A DNA stretch of 64,000 nt from NCBI RefSeq assembly GCF_013408335.1, contig NZ_JACBZR010000001.1, positions 3,038,001 through 3,102,000 on the forward strand, read 5' to 3'. Source of the stretch: Nocardioides panzhihuensis (lineage in GTDB: Bacteria > Actinomycetota > Actinomycetes > Propionibacteriales > Nocardioidaceae). Both the position numbers and the translations under genes were made by a program. Below the pieces are notes generated by a model that worked only from the letters and a program-made list of their open reading frames with translations, had not been told where the DNA came from and searched no databases. Below, piece after piece: positions 25,886 to 34,302 of the stretch (the first letter of the stretch is position 1; each line of letters opens with the position of its first letter).

Positions 25886-26728
25886 TCAGTCCATTCCGAG
25901 GGGGCCGACGGAGTCTCCGGACAGGAACTGCCGCACGAAGGGCATGTCCGAGTTGAAGGCCTCCTCCGTCTCGCCGTAGTGAATGAGCTTTCCTTGCCAG
26001 ACCACGCCCACGTAGTCACTGACCTTGCGGGCGGTCCGGATGTCGTGGGTCACGAGCACGTAGGTTCCACCGTGCTCGGCGTGCATCTTGAGGATCAGGT
26101 CGTTGAGCAGGCTGGTGCGCACCGGGTCGAGGCCGGAGTCGGGCTCGTCGAACATCACGACACTCGGGTTGAGGACCAGGGCGCGTGCGAAGCCGGCACG
26201 CTTCTTCATTCCGCCAGACACCTCGCCGGGGAACTTCGTGACTGCCCGGGCGAGTCCCACCTCGTCCAGGTGACCCATCACGATCTTGCGGATCTCCGAC
26301 TCGCGCTTGGTGGTGTGCTTGCGCAGCGGGAACGCGACGTTGTCGTAGATGTTCATGGAGCCGAAGAGCGCGCCGTCCTGGAACAGGATTCCCATCCGCT
26401 TGCGGATCTCCTGCCGCTCCTTCGCGTTGATGCTCCACATGTCCTGCCCCAGCACCTCCACCACCCCGGAGTCAGGCTCGAGCAGGCCGACGATGTGCTT
26501 GAGCAGCACGCTCTTGCCCGTGCCCGAGGGACCCAGAACCGTGGTGATCGCGTCGTCGACGAAGTTCAGGTTGAGCCCGGTGAGGACGTCGAAGGAGCCG
26601 AACGACTTCTTGACCTCCTTGATCCGGACGCTGTGGTCCAGGTTGGGGTCGTGGTCGACGATGACGCCCTGAGAGTAGATCTCCTCGTACGAGCGGTCCT
26701 CGTCGAGGCTGGCGGTGTGAGAGGACAT
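25886..26728 (-). CDS. mceG: MceG/Mkl-type ABC transporter ATPase
   Basis: Protein of 280 residues, the ATPase that powers Mce import. Visible are Walker A GPSGTGKS (66-73), a Q-loop in ILFQDGALF, the signature VSGGMKKR, Walker B VVMFDEPDSGLD and the switch His in VLVTHDIRT. LFQDGALF and SGGMKKRAGFARAL are typical of MlaF/MceG proteins. In many mycolata this ATPase is encoded away from the mce loci; here it sits between the permease and the first mce gene, 39 bp after yrbE. The symbol reflects family likeness. Confidence 0.9.
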   Translation of the reverse strand: MSSHTASLDEDRSYEEIYSQGVIVDHDPNLDHSVRIKEVKKSFGSFDVLTGLNLNFVDDAITTVLGPSGTGKSVLLKHIVGLLEPDSGVVEVLGQDMWSINAKERQEIRKRMGILFQDGALFGSMNIYDNVAFPLRKHTTKRESEIRKIVMGHLDEVGLARAVTKFPGEVSGGMKKRAGFARALVLNPSVVMFDEPDSGLDPVRTSLLNDLILKMHAEHGGTYVLVTHDIRTARKVSDYVGVVWQGKLIHYGETEEAFNSDMPFVRQFLSGDSVGPLGMD

Positions 26729-26767
26729 GCGGGTTTCCTTTCGGTGGAGTCCGAACCAGACGTGCCG

Positions 26768-27631
26768 TCAGAAGCTGATCGGTGCTCGTGTCAAGGCGCC
26801 GAAGAAGAGCTGTTGGAAGACCGCGCCGAGCACGCTGACGATGACGAGGTTGATCACCATCGACTTTGCGGTGGCCTTGCCGACCCCCACGGGGCCGCCG
26901 CTCGCGTTGAAGCCGTAGTAGCAACCGACCAGGACGATGAGGAGGCCCATGATCGTGCCCTGAAGCAGTGAGAGCAGGAGGTCCTGCTGGGTCGTGAACG
27001 ACCAGAACACCGACAGATAGCCGCCACCAGAAACGCTGTGGAACAGGTAGACGTTCATGTAGTAGCCCAGGATGTACATCAGGCCGGTGCCGGTGACGAA
27101 CATGAACGGCGTGACGATGATCATCGCGAGCACCCGAGTGTTGACGAGATACGCCCGGGAGTCGAGTCCCATGACGTCGAGGGCGTCGATCTCTTCGCTG
27201 ATCCGCATGGAGCCGAGCTCCGCGACCAGGCCGCACGCGACCTTGGCCGAGAGGATCCACCCCCACATCTCCGGAGCGACGGTGTAGTCGCCGGTCGAAC
27301 TGAACACGGCGGTGTAGCCGCCAGCGCCGAGCTGGGCGAGCAGGTAGTGCGCCTCCAAGGCGATCTCCGCGGCGAGCATGCACATCATGAACCAGATGAT
27401 GAACGTGCTCTTGAGGATGATGATCCCGGCCTGGCGCAGCACCTCCGTGCCGTAGTGCCGGACGTCCGGCATCGACTTGACGATCTGGATGCCGAACAGC
27501 GCGATGCCACCGAGATCGGCGATCAGCGAGCTTCCGTCGCTGTAGCCACCCATGCCACCCGAGCTGTTGACGCTGAGCTCTGGGCCCTCGTCCTCATCGG
27601 TGGTGGGGTTCGTGACGTGCGTCGTGGTCAT
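26768..27631 (-). CDS. yrbEB: YrbE/MlaE-type permease, second
   Basis: Protein of 287 residues with about five membrane helices, of the MlaE/YrbE family. Diagnostic is the cytoplasmic coupling segment EEIDALDVMGLDSRAYLVNT, followed by helix VLAMIIVTPFMFVTGTGLMY. A polar N-terminal extension of about 35 residues rich in Asp, Glu and Gly precedes the first helix. It pairs with the YrbE encoded 9 bp upstream to form the membrane core bound by MceG. Confidence 0.9.
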   Translation of the reverse strand: MTTTHVTNPTTDEDEGPELSVNSSGGMGGYSDGSSLIADLGGIALFGIQIVKSMPDVRHYGTEVLRQAGIIILKSTFIIWFMMCMLAAEIALEAHYLLAQLGAGGYTAVFSSTGDYTVAPEMWGWILSAKVACGLVAELGSMRISEEIDALDVMGLDSRAYLVNTRVLAMIIVTPFMFVTGTGLMYILGYYMNVYLFHSVSGGGYLSVFWSFTTQQDLLLSLLQGTIMGLLIVLVGCYYGFNASGGPVGVGKATAKSMVINLVIVSVLGAVFQQLFFGALTRAPISF

Positions 27632-27640
27632 GTTCTTCCC

Positions 27641-28504
27641 CTACCTGCTGATCAGCATCTCGGGGTTGAGCCCGAGCATGGTGGCGTTGACGATGAAGTT
27701 GACGACCCAGACGGCGGCGAACGAGAGGACGACCGCCTCGTTGACCGCTCGGCCGACGCCCTCGGCCCCACCCTTGGCGTTGAGCCCCTTCTGCGCGGAG
27801 ACCACGCCGATGAAGAGGCCGATCAGCGTGCACTTGACCGTGGTGCCGACGAGCTCGGGCACCGTCATGGAGCCCAGCAGGTTGCCCAGGAAGGCGCCGG
27901 GAGACGTGGTGCCGAGCCAGGTCGCGGAGATCATCGCCATGCTCATGCCGAGGAGGCTGCCGACGATGTTGAAGGCGACCATCATCACGGTGATCGCGAT
28001 GACGCGCGGCAGCACCAGGGTGCGGATGGCGTCGATGCCGAGGACGGTGAAGGCGTCGAGCTCTTCGCGGATCTTCCGGGCGCCGAGGTCGGCCGTCATC
28101 GCAGTGCCCATGACGCCCGCGACGGCCATGCCGGTCGCGAAGGGCGAGATCTCACGGAGGCTGGCGAAGACGAAGTAGGTCCCGAGCCGGTTGCCGGCGC
28201 CGAGGAGGCCGACCAGGTCGTAGGCGTAGTTGGCGATCAGGAACGAGAATCCGCCCACGGCCAGCGTGACCGGGAGCCAGCAGAACTGCAGCATGTAGAA
28301 CATCTCGTCGCGGGTCGCGGTCCAGTAGCCCCGGGGCTCCTTGACCGCGGTCTTCACGAGATAGCCGAGCAGCCTGCCCGCCTCGCCCATGTCGACGAGG
28401 ATGCGTTGCACGCCCGCCGGGGCTCGGTGCATCATCCGGCCCGATGGCGTCAGCGGCCGCTGTGGTTGCTCAGCCGCCGGGGGCGGCTGGGTGTCGAGGG
28501 CCAT
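27641..28504 (-). CDS. yrbEA: YrbE/MlaE-type permease, first
   Basis: Protein of 287 residues with MlaE/YrbE features: the coupling helix REELDAFTVLGIDAIRTLVL, followed by PRVIAITVMMVAFNIVGSLL, and about five membrane segments. The N-terminal 35 residues are Pro/Gln-rich. Its ATG shares a base with the stop of the flavin reductase gene (TGATG), tying the importer to the upstream enzymes in one transcript. It forms the permease heterodimer with the next gene product. Confidence 0.9.
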   Translation of the reverse strand: MALDTQPPPAAEQPQRPLTPSGRMMHRAPAGVQRILVDMGEAGRLLGYLVKTAVKEPRGYWTATRDEMFYMLQFCWLPVTLAVGGFSFLIANYAYDLVGLLGAGNRLGTYFVFASLREISPFATGMAVAGVMGTAMTADLGARKIREELDAFTVLGIDAIRTLVLPRVIAITVMMVAFNIVGSLLGMSMAMISATWLGTTSPGAFLGNLLGSMTVPELVGTTVKCTLIGLFIGVVSAQKGLNAKGGAEGVGRAVNEAVVLSFAAVWVVNFIVNATMLGLNPEMLISR

Positions 28505-29022
28505 CAGAAGGCCCCCTGCATCGGAAAGTGGTCCAGGTGCCGGAACTCACGCTGGAAGTAGAGGAGGGCCGGCCGGTCATCCACATCGATGTCGAGCACC
28601 TTGGCGACGAGGATGGTGTGGTCACCTCCGTCGTACCGCTGGTGTGCCTCGCACTCGATGAGCACGGCTGCATCGACCAGTACGGGAACACCGCGGTGGT
28701 CGGGCACGAACTCGCCGCCGGCGAACTTGTCCACCCCCTTGGTCGCGAACCGGGTCACGAGGTCGACGTGGACAGCACCCGCGACCTGGATCGACCACTG
28801 GTCGTTGTCGATGAAGGCGTCGTGGCACTGCGCGGTCTTGGCGAGGCAGACCAGCACCAAGGGCGGGTCGAGCGAGACGGAGCAGAACGAGCTCGCCGCG
28901 AATCCGCGCGGCTCGCCGTCCGGGCCGGCCGTCGTCATCATGGTGACGCCGCTGGGAAAGGCCGACATGGCCGCACGGAACTTCTGATCGACGTTCGTCG
29001 GGGGGGTCACGGTGCTGGTCAT
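28504..29022 (-). CDS. Flavin reductase (HpaC/HsaB-like), NAD(P)H:flavin
   Basis: Protein of 172 residues of the flavin-reductase-like FMN-binding family, which supplies reduced FMN or FAD to two-component monooxygenases. Seen: FPSGVTMMTTAGPDGEPRGF and AASSFCSVSLDPPLVLVCLA, the standard flavin-binding core, and a C-terminal LLYFQREFRHLD. Length is usual. It overlaps the RibB-like gene by 4 bp and touches yrbEA. No obvious flavin-dependent oxygenase component lies in the window, so the partner may be encoded elsewhere. Confidence 0.85.
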   Translation of the reverse strand: MTSTVTPPTNVDQKFRAAMSAFPSGVTMMTTAGPDGEPRGFAASSFCSVSLDPPLVLVCLAKTAQCHDAFIDNDQWSIQVAGAVHVDLVTRFATKGVDKFAGGEFVPDHRGVPVLVDAAVLIECEAHQRYDGGDHTILVAKVLDIDVDDRPALLYFQREFRHLDHFPMQGAF

Positions 29023-29741
29023 GATGCTCTCCGTTCCGGCGCGCAGTTGGCGCCGAGGTCATGGTCGAGTCGGGATCCTGAGCGGTTGGTCACGGCGTGG
29101 AACTCGCCGTGCAGGGTCGACATGCGAACCCGCACGACGTCGGCGACCGAGAGAAGCACCAGGCCGTGGTCGCCCGCGAAGCGCACCAGGTCCGGCATCC
29201 GCGCCATGGTGCCGTCGTCGTTGGTGATCTCGGCGAGGACTCCGGCCGGCTGCAGGTCTGCGAGCCGGCACAGGTCGACCGCGGCCTCCGTGTGCCCTGC
29301 CCGCTGGAGGACTCCCCCGGGACGCGCCCGAAGCGGGAACACATGTCCCGGCCTGGTGAACAGATCGCCCCCGAACCGGGAGTCGGCAAGGGCGCGCGCG
29401 GTGGCCGCCCGGTCCAGGGCGGAGATGCCCGTCGAGGCCGGGTTCGCAAGGTCCACGGATACCGTGAACGCGGTCCCGCGTGGGTCGCTCGCGGCCTCGA
29501 CCATGGCCGGCAGGCCGAGCTGATCGAGCCGGCTGCCGGCCATGCCGACGCACACCAGGCCACTGGTGTGACGGATCACGAAGGCCATCGACTCCGCCGT
29601 CATGTGCTCGGCGGCGAAGATCAGGTCGCCCTCGTTCTCGCGGTCCTCGTCATCGAAGACGACGACCCCCCGACCGAGAAGCAGCTCACGGCAAGCCGCC
29701 TCGACGAGGTCTTTGCTGCTCGCTGACACGTGCTGGCGCAT
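29019..29741 (-). CDS. ribB: 3,4-dihydroxy-2-butanone-4-phosphate synthase-like protein
   Basis: Protein of 240 residues matching RibB, which converts ribulose 5-phosphate to the four-carbon precursor of riboflavin. Seen: DDEDRENEGDLI (30-41), the acidic metal/substrate loop, and RAGHTEAAVDLCRL near residue 150. There is no fused GTP cyclohydrolase II domain. It lies inside a catabolic/mce operon next to a flavin reductase, not in a rib operon, so it may be a dedicated booster of flavin supply. Enzyme identity is firm; role is inference. Confidence 0.85.
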   Translation of the reverse strand: MRQHVSASSKDLVEAACRELLLGRGVVVFDDEDRENEGDLIFAAEHMTAESMAFVIRHTSGLVCVGMAGSRLDQLGLPAMVEAASDPRGTAFTVSVDLANPASTGISALDRAATARALADSRFGGDLFTRPGHVFPLRARPGGVLQRAGHTEAAVDLCRLADLQPAGVLAEITNDDGTMARMPDLVRFAGDHGLVLLSVADVVRVRMSTLHGEFHAVTNRSGSRLDHDLGANCAPERRAS

Positions 29742-29768
29742 GACTGCTCCTCGGTCAGAGTTGCGCGG

Positions 29769-31274
29769 TCAGGCGGGGGTGCCGAGGACGAGGCCGTACG
29801 CCTTGTTCTCGACGCCGCCCGAGCGGTCGACGGAGATGTACTTCTGCTCCGTGTACTGGTCCAGGGCGTTGGGGCCACCCTCGCGACCGAGGCCGCTCTG
29901 CTTGTAGCCGCCGAAGGGGTACGCCGGGTGGAGGACATGCCAGTCGTTGACGTAGACCATGCCGGCCTCCAGCTGGCGGGCAACGTCGAGGACGCGCGCC
30001 TCGTCGGTGCCCCAGACACCCGCGGACAGGCCGTACTCGGTGTCGTTGGCGATCGCCACGGCCTCCTCGACGGTCTCGTAGCTGAGAACACTGAGGACCG
30101 GTCCGAAGACCTCCTCGCAGGCGACCGTCATCTCGGGAGTGACGTCGGTGAGGATGGTCGGCTCGACGAAGTAGCCGTTGGCGAACTCGTCGCCAGCCGG
30201 GGCGGACCCGCCGATGGCGACCTTGGCGCCCTGCGTCTGGGCCTTGGCGATGTGTGCGAGCACCCGGTCACGCTGCTCGGCGGTGATCAGCGGACCGATG
30301 TCGGTGGCGAGCTCGAGCGGGTCGCCGATCTTCATCGTGGCCACCCGGGCGACCAGCCGCTCGACGATCTCGTCCTTGCGCTCGCTCGGGACGAGCAGTC
30401 GGGTGCCGGCCTCGCAGGCTTCACCGTTGTTCGCCATGCAGGCGTAGATGGCGCCGTCGATGGCAACATCGAGGTCGGCGTCGTCGAGCAGGATGTTCGG
30501 GCCCTTGCCACCGAGCTCGAGGGTGACCCGCTTCATGTTGTCGGCGGAGGCGCCGAGGATGCTCTTGCCGACCTCGGTGGAGCCGGTGAAGCCGACCTTG
30601 CGGACGTCGGGGTGCTGGCTGAGGCGGGCGCCGGCGTCGTGGCCGTCGCCGACCACCACGGTGAGGACGCCCTTCGGCAGGCCTGCGACCTCGAACTCCT
30701 TCATGAGCTCGAGCGCGAGCAACGGCGCGTGCTCGTCCGGTTTGAGGACCACGGTGTTGCCGGCGGCCAGCGCTGGGGTGACCTTCCAGACGATCGTCAG
30801 CAGCGGGATGTTCCAGGGCACGATCGCGCCGACGACGCCGAGCGGCTCGCGGCGGAGGATGCCCTCAGCCGGGACCGGGCCGATCTCCGGGCCGGCCTTC
30901 TCGAACTCGTACTCGAGGGTCTGGGCGGCGACGGACTGCATGTTGGCGATCGAGAGGCCGACATGCAGCGCGCCGGTGACGCGGATGGTCGCGCCGTTCT
31001 CTCTGCTCTGCAGGGCGGCCAGCTCCTCGATGCGACCGGCCAGGCTTGCGGCGACCGTGTTGATGATCGCGGCACGCTCGGCCGGCGGCGTGTTGCGCCA
31101 GACACCGCTCTTGTCGGCGGCCTTCGCCGCGGCGACCGCCGCGTCGATCTCGGCAGCGCCACCCTTCGCCACGGTGGCCACGAGCTCGCCCGTCGCGGGG
31201 CTGCGCACCTCGAGGGTCTCGTCGGTCTCGACGATGTCGCCGTTGATCTGGAGGGGGTAGTGCGGAACGCTCAT
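29769..31274 (-). CDS. Aldehyde dehydrogenase family protein
   Basis: NAD(P)-dependent aldehyde dehydrogenase of 501 residues, the usual family length. Seen: PWNIPLLTIVWKVTPALAAG (cofactor region), FTGSTEVGK, the catalytic Glu in LELGGKGPN and the catalytic Cys in NNGEACEAGTR. The canonical NxGQxCxA context is altered to NGEACEA. It probably oxidises an aldehyde made during catabolism of the imported substrate. It lies 27 bp from each of its neighbours in the mce operon. Confidence 0.88.
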   Translation of the reverse strand: MSVPHYPLQINGDIVETDETLEVRSPATGELVATVAKGGAAEIDAAVAAAKAADKSGVWRNTPPAERAAIINTVAASLAGRIEELAALQSRENGATIRVTGALHVGLSIANMQSVAAQTLEYEFEKAGPEIGPVPAEGILRREPLGVVGAIVPWNIPLLTIVWKVTPALAAGNTVVLKPDEHAPLLALELMKEFEVAGLPKGVLTVVVGDGHDAGARLSQHPDVRKVGFTGSTEVGKSILGASADNMKRVTLELGGKGPNILLDDADLDVAIDGAIYACMANNGEACEAGTRLLVPSERKDEIVERLVARVATMKIGDPLELATDIGPLITAEQRDRVLAHIAKAQTQGAKVAIGGSAPAGDEFANGYFVEPTILTDVTPEMTVACEEVFGPVLSVLSYETVEEAVAIANDTEYGLSAGVWGTDEARVLDVARQLEAGMVYVNDWHVLHPAYPFGGYKQSGLGREGGPNALDQYTEQKYISVDRSGGVENKAYGLVLGTPA

Positions 31275-31301
31275 CGGATACTCCTGTTGGTGGTGGTTGT
31301 C

Positions 31302-32948
31302 TCAGCCGACCTGGCGGTCGCGGCCCTGCCAGAAGGGAGCCCGCAGGGTCTTCTTGTCGACCTTGCCGGCGGGGTTGACGGGCAGCTCGTCGAGGAAGTC
31401 GACGGTCTTGGGCGCCGAGACCGGCCCCAGGGCCGCCTTCACCCGAGCCTTCAGCCGCGCCACCAGCTCGTCGCCGGCGGTGCTGCGGTCCTTGACGACG
31501 ACGAAGGCGTGCACCGCCTCGCCCCACTTTTCGTGCGGGATGCCGACGACGGCGACCTGTGCGACGTCGGCGTCCTCGAGGAGCACGTCCTCGACCTGGC
31601 GCGGGAAGACGTTGAACCCGCCGCTGACGACCATGTCCTTCTTGCGGTCGACCAGGTAGAGGAAGCCGTCGTCGTCGAGCCGGCCGATGTCGCCTGTGTG
31701 CACCCAGCCGCCACGGAGCGCCTCGGCGTTGCGCGACGCGTCGACGTACCCGAGCATCTGGCCGAGCTGCTTGGAGCAGATCTCGCCGATCTCGCCGACC
31801 GGGAGGACGTTGTCCTCCTCGTCCTGGATGGTGACCTGGGTGAACGGCAGCGGACGGCCGCCGGATGCCAGTCGCCTGACGTCCTCGTCGGTGTCGACCC
31901 GGTGGTCGGTCTTGCGCAGGCAGGACACGTATCCGGGCTCGGTGCCGGCGTAGGTCTGGATGAAGATCGGGCCGAAGACCTCGAGCGCGTCCTTGAGGCG
32001 GTCGGGGGCGATGGGCGAACCCGCGTAGATCATCGTCTGCAGCGAGGAGAGGTCGTAGGAGTCACGCTTCGGGTGGTCCACCAGCATGTAGATGATCGTC
32101 GGAACGACCGCGGTCGCCGTGACCTTCTCGCGCTCGACGGCGGAGAGGAGCGTCTCGACCTCGAGCCCCGGCAGCATCACGTTGGTGCCTCCCCGCAGGA
32201 ACGTCGGGTGGACGAAGATCTGGGTGAAGTGGGTCAGCGGGGCGCCGTGCGCGAAGACCTCCCCCTGCTGGATGTCACCGATCTCGAGGCCGGCGGTGAT
32301 GCTGTAGTGACACCAGGTGAAGTGGGACTGGACGACGCCCTTGGGCTCGCCGGTGCTGCCGGAGGTGAAGAGCACGTACGCCTCGTCGTGCTCGTCCAGC
32401 GCGACGTCAGGCCGCTCGGTCGGCTGGCCGGAGACCAGGGCCTCGAACGCGTGGTCAGCGGAGGATTCGACGTCGCCGCCGACGCGGATGAAGCGACCAA
32501 GCTTCGGCAGCTCGGCCCGCATCTCCTCGACCACGGCGTCGAACGAGGAGTGGTAGATCAGCGTGGTGGCCTCGGTCTGGTCGAGGTTGGCGCGGTGGAC
32601 GGCGGCTGCCGCCCGACCGGGCATCTGCACGAGGACCGCGCCGGCCTTCCAGATGCCGTGCTGGCTCGGGATGAACTCCAACGTGTTGGGGAGCAGCAGC
32701 CCGACGCGCTCACCCTTCCGCACGCCGAGGGAGACCAGTGCGTTGGCGATCTGGTTGGACCAGTCGCGCAGCTCGCCGTAGGTGATCCGCCGGTCTCCGT
32801 CGACGACGGCGACGGAGTTCGTGTAGTACCCGCATGCCCTGTCCAGGACGTCTGGCATCGTGCCCCACATGGCCCCTGCTCTCTGCTGCATTGTCGCTAC
32901 TGGTGTTGGTCGCGCGGTGGTGACCAGGTGCTCTTTGCCGGCCACCAC
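31302..32948 (-). CDS. AMP-forming acyl-CoA synthetase, first gene of mce operon
   Basis: Protein of 548 residues that activates a carboxylic acid as acyl-AMP and then acyl-CoA. Seen: P-loop TSGSTGEPKG (195-204), TYAGTEPGY in the acyl pocket region, GGWVHTGDIGRLDDDGFLYL (A8/hinge) and NPAGKVDKK with the catalytic Lys529. The start is the GTG at 32948, preceded by GGAGG with 6-nt spacing. A C-run/G-run element lies about 65 bp upstream. As the promoter-proximal gene of the import operon it likely activates the imported substrate. Confidence 0.88.
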   Translation of the reverse strand: MVAGKEHLVTTARPTPVATMQQRAGAMWGTMPDVLDRACGYYTNSVAVVDGDRRITYGELRDWSNQIANALVSLGVRKGERVGLLLPNTLEFIPSQHGIWKAGAVLVQMPGRAAAAVHRANLDQTEATTLIYHSSFDAVVEEMRAELPKLGRFIRVGGDVESSADHAFEALVSGQPTERPDVALDEHDEAYVLFTSGSTGEPKGVVQSHFTWCHYSITAGLEIGDIQQGEVFAHGAPLTHFTQIFVHPTFLRGGTNVMLPGLEVETLLSAVEREKVTATAVVPTIIYMLVDHPKRDSYDLSSLQTMIYAGSPIAPDRLKDALEVFGPIFIQTYAGTEPGYVSCLRKTDHRVDTDEDVRRLASGGRPLPFTQVTIQDEEDNVLPVGEIGEICSKQLGQMLGYVDASRNAEALRGGWVHTGDIGRLDDDGFLYLVDRKKDMVVSGGFNVFPRQVEDVLLEDADVAQVAVVGIPHEKWGEAVHAFVVVKDRSTAGDELVARLKARVKAALGPVSAPKTVDFLDELPVNPAGKVDKKTLRAPFWQGRDRQVG

Positions 32949-33010
32949 CGCGGTCCTCCGAACCTAGATCTGGCGGTGTGACGTGGGCGACACCTCAGGG
33001 GAGGAACAGG

Positions 33011-33028
33011 CCCCTCCCATGGGGTGAC
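33011..33028 (-). promoter_or_regulatory. C-run/G-run element A, mce operon promoter
   Basis: On the minus strand this reads TCACCCCATGGGAGGGG, about 63 bp upstream of the first gene of the mce operon. Similar elements precede the genes at 34066, 35999 and 37003. It is a candidate activator-binding site. Confidence 0.45.
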
Positions 33029-33055
33029 CCACTTCACAGAGCGGAAAAATGACTC

Positions 33056-33085
33056 GTGGCCGGAGACCTGTCGGTCTCCGGCCAC
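33056..33085 (-). terminator. Intrinsic terminator after the SnoaL-like pair
   Basis: A perfect 13-bp inverted repeat (GTGGCCGGAGACC / GGTCTCCGGCCAC) with a TGTC loop lies 18 bp past the stop of the gene at 33104. On the minus strand it is followed by AGTCATTTTTCC, a proper T-tract. It separates the SnoaL transcript from the mce operon. Confidence 0.85.
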
Positions 33086-33103
33086 GTGGGGGTCGCGCGT
33101 AGG

Positions 33104-33589
33104 TCAGCCCAGCGAAGCCGGGTCGAACCCTTCCTCCCAGTAGTGCGGCGTGATCAGCGCGACGCCGAGCTCCTGGAAGACGGGCACCTCAGCGACGAAA
33201 CTGGACTCCATCTCGATCTTCCCGTTCGCGTCGAAGTCGAGGAACGCCGATCCCTTGGTCCGGAGCGTCTTGCCGTTGGTCGGCAGGCCGCAGTAGCTGT
33301 CGGCGCCCTTGAGTTCCCAGTCGAAGTGGATGAGCATGTGGCCGTTGCCCGGGAGTACGTCCGTGACCGTGAACTTGTGGACCCCGGCACCACTCGTCTC
33401 GTCGCTGTTCACGTATCGCGCCATGCCCTCCGCGAACTCAGCGTCGGTCGTGATGGTGTCGAGCTCGTGGTCCTCGACCTTACGGCTGTCGATGGCGAAG
33501 TGCCTCGAGGCGGCGTACAGCTCGCGGTGCGCGTCCAGGTCGGTGGTGCGGGTCTCCGCCCAGCGCTTCGCGTATTCGATGTCGGTCAT
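33104..33589 (-). CDS. SnoaL/NTF2-like protein (2)
   Basis: Protein of 161 residues with an NTF2-like fold pattern: an N-terminal helix (IEYAKRWAETRTTDLDAHRE), then strands including GAGVHKFTVTDVLPGNGHML and KGSAFLDFDANGKIEMESSF. SnoaL-like proteins include cyclases, ketosteroid-isomerase-like enzymes and epoxide hydrolases, so the activity cannot be specified. It starts 15 bp after its tandem partner and ends before a strong terminator. By context it may act on a ring or alkene intermediate. Confidence 0.7.
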   Translation of the reverse strand: MTDIEYAKRWAETRTTDLDAHRELYAASRHFAIDSRKVEDHELDTITTDAEFAEGMARYVNSDETSGAGVHKFTVTDVLPGNGHMLIHFDWELKGADSYCGLPTNGKTLRTKGSAFLDFDANGKIEMESSFVAEVPVFQELGVALITPHYWEEGFDPASLG

Positions 33590-33604
33590 GTCTGTTCTCC
33601 TAAA

Positions 33605-34066
33605 TCAGGCCGGGACGGCGGTCTTACCGAGCGGGCGGGGGTTGTCGGCGCCGGGGTACCCGATCTGCTCGAGGATTGTCGAGATCTCCCACCAGGACGA
33701 CTCGCGGACGATCAGACCGTCATCGTTGTACTGGTGGAAGGTGTGGCCCTGGCACACGAACGGCTTGTTGGCGACGTCAAGGCCGATGAAGTTCGTGCAG
33801 TCCTCCGGGCCCCACTCCCAACGGATGAGACCGCTCTTGTGGTCACCCCAGTAGCCGCGGATCCGGAAGTTGTGCACGCCCAGGCCGTTGGTGCGGTCCT
33901 TGTTGGCGTACAGGTCGAAGATCCGCCCGAGGTCGCCCTTGTCAGTGATCCCGAACTGGTCGAGGATCGGGTCCTCGAAGACGAAGTCGTCCGCGTACAG
34001 CGCGGTGATCACCTCAGAGCTCTCGCGGAATGCCTTCAGCCACTTGATGGCGAACGCGTAGTTCAT
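33605..34066 (-). CDS. SnoaL/NTF2-like protein (1)
   Basis: Protein of 153 residues of the SnoaL/NTF2-like superfamily. It has helices (AFAIKWLKAFRESSEVITAL) leading to ADDFVFEDPILDQFGITDKG, whose YADDFVFEDP is typical of SnoaL pockets, then strands with GLGVHNFRIRGYWGDHKSGL. It is homologous in plan to the protein encoded 15 bp downstream; the two may form a heteromer. The ATG at 34066 is preceded by GGAGGAGAG. An in-frame ATG at 34081 is possible. Confidence 0.7.
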   Translation of the reverse strand: MNYAFAIKWLKAFRESSEVITALYADDFVFEDPILDQFGITDKGDLGRIFDLYANKDRTNGLGVHNFRIRGYWGDHKSGLIRWEWGPEDCTNFIGLDVANKPFVCQGHTFHQYNDDGLIVRESSWWEISTILEQIGYPGADNPRPLGKTAVPA

Positions 34067-34184
34067 TGATCTCTCCTCCATTGGGACTTCTCGAAGAGGT
34101 TCGACATTCTGCGCGCCGCAACCCCACTTATGAAGGTATGAGCAGGGAGTGACGTACGCCTCACACCACGGGATGATCAGCACT

Positions 34185-34199
34185 GCCCGTAGGAGTGGA
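34185..34199 (-). promoter_or_regulatory. C-run/G-run element D, SnoaL promoter (weak)
   Basis: The minus strand reads CACTCCTACGGGCAG, about 120 bp upstream of the SnoaL-like gene at 34066. It is a weaker match to the element found upstream of the mce, SCP2 and AveC-like genes. Confidence 0.3.
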
Positions 34200-34248
34200 C
34201 AGCTGGGGTCACGGTGCCGATCTGAAAGCTGCTTCGGAGACCCGAAAT

Positions 34249-34288
34249 CGACGTCGGCCCGCCCCCGGACAGGGGCAGGCCGACGTCG
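34249..34288 (-). terminator. Terminator after the acyl-CoA dehydrogenase
   Basis: A long hairpin (CGACGTCGGCC ... GGCCGACGTCG, with an inner GCCCC/GGGGC pairing) lies 15 bp past the stop of the gene at 34303. On the minus strand it is followed by ATTTCGGG. It ends the SCP2-dehydrogenase transcript. Confidence 0.75.
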
Positions 34289-34302
34289 GCTGTGCGGTGA
34301 GA

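Noticed and set aside
29730..32981. Very long plus-strand reading frame (over 1000 codons)
   Set aside because: It is the antisense of the aldehyde dehydrogenase and AMP ligase genes, an artefact of high G+C.
34185..34199. ACTCCTACGGG resembling a 16S rRNA segment
   Set aside because: Only about 11 bases match and no flanking rRNA sequence is present. It is better read as a weak copy of the C-run/G-run promoter element.
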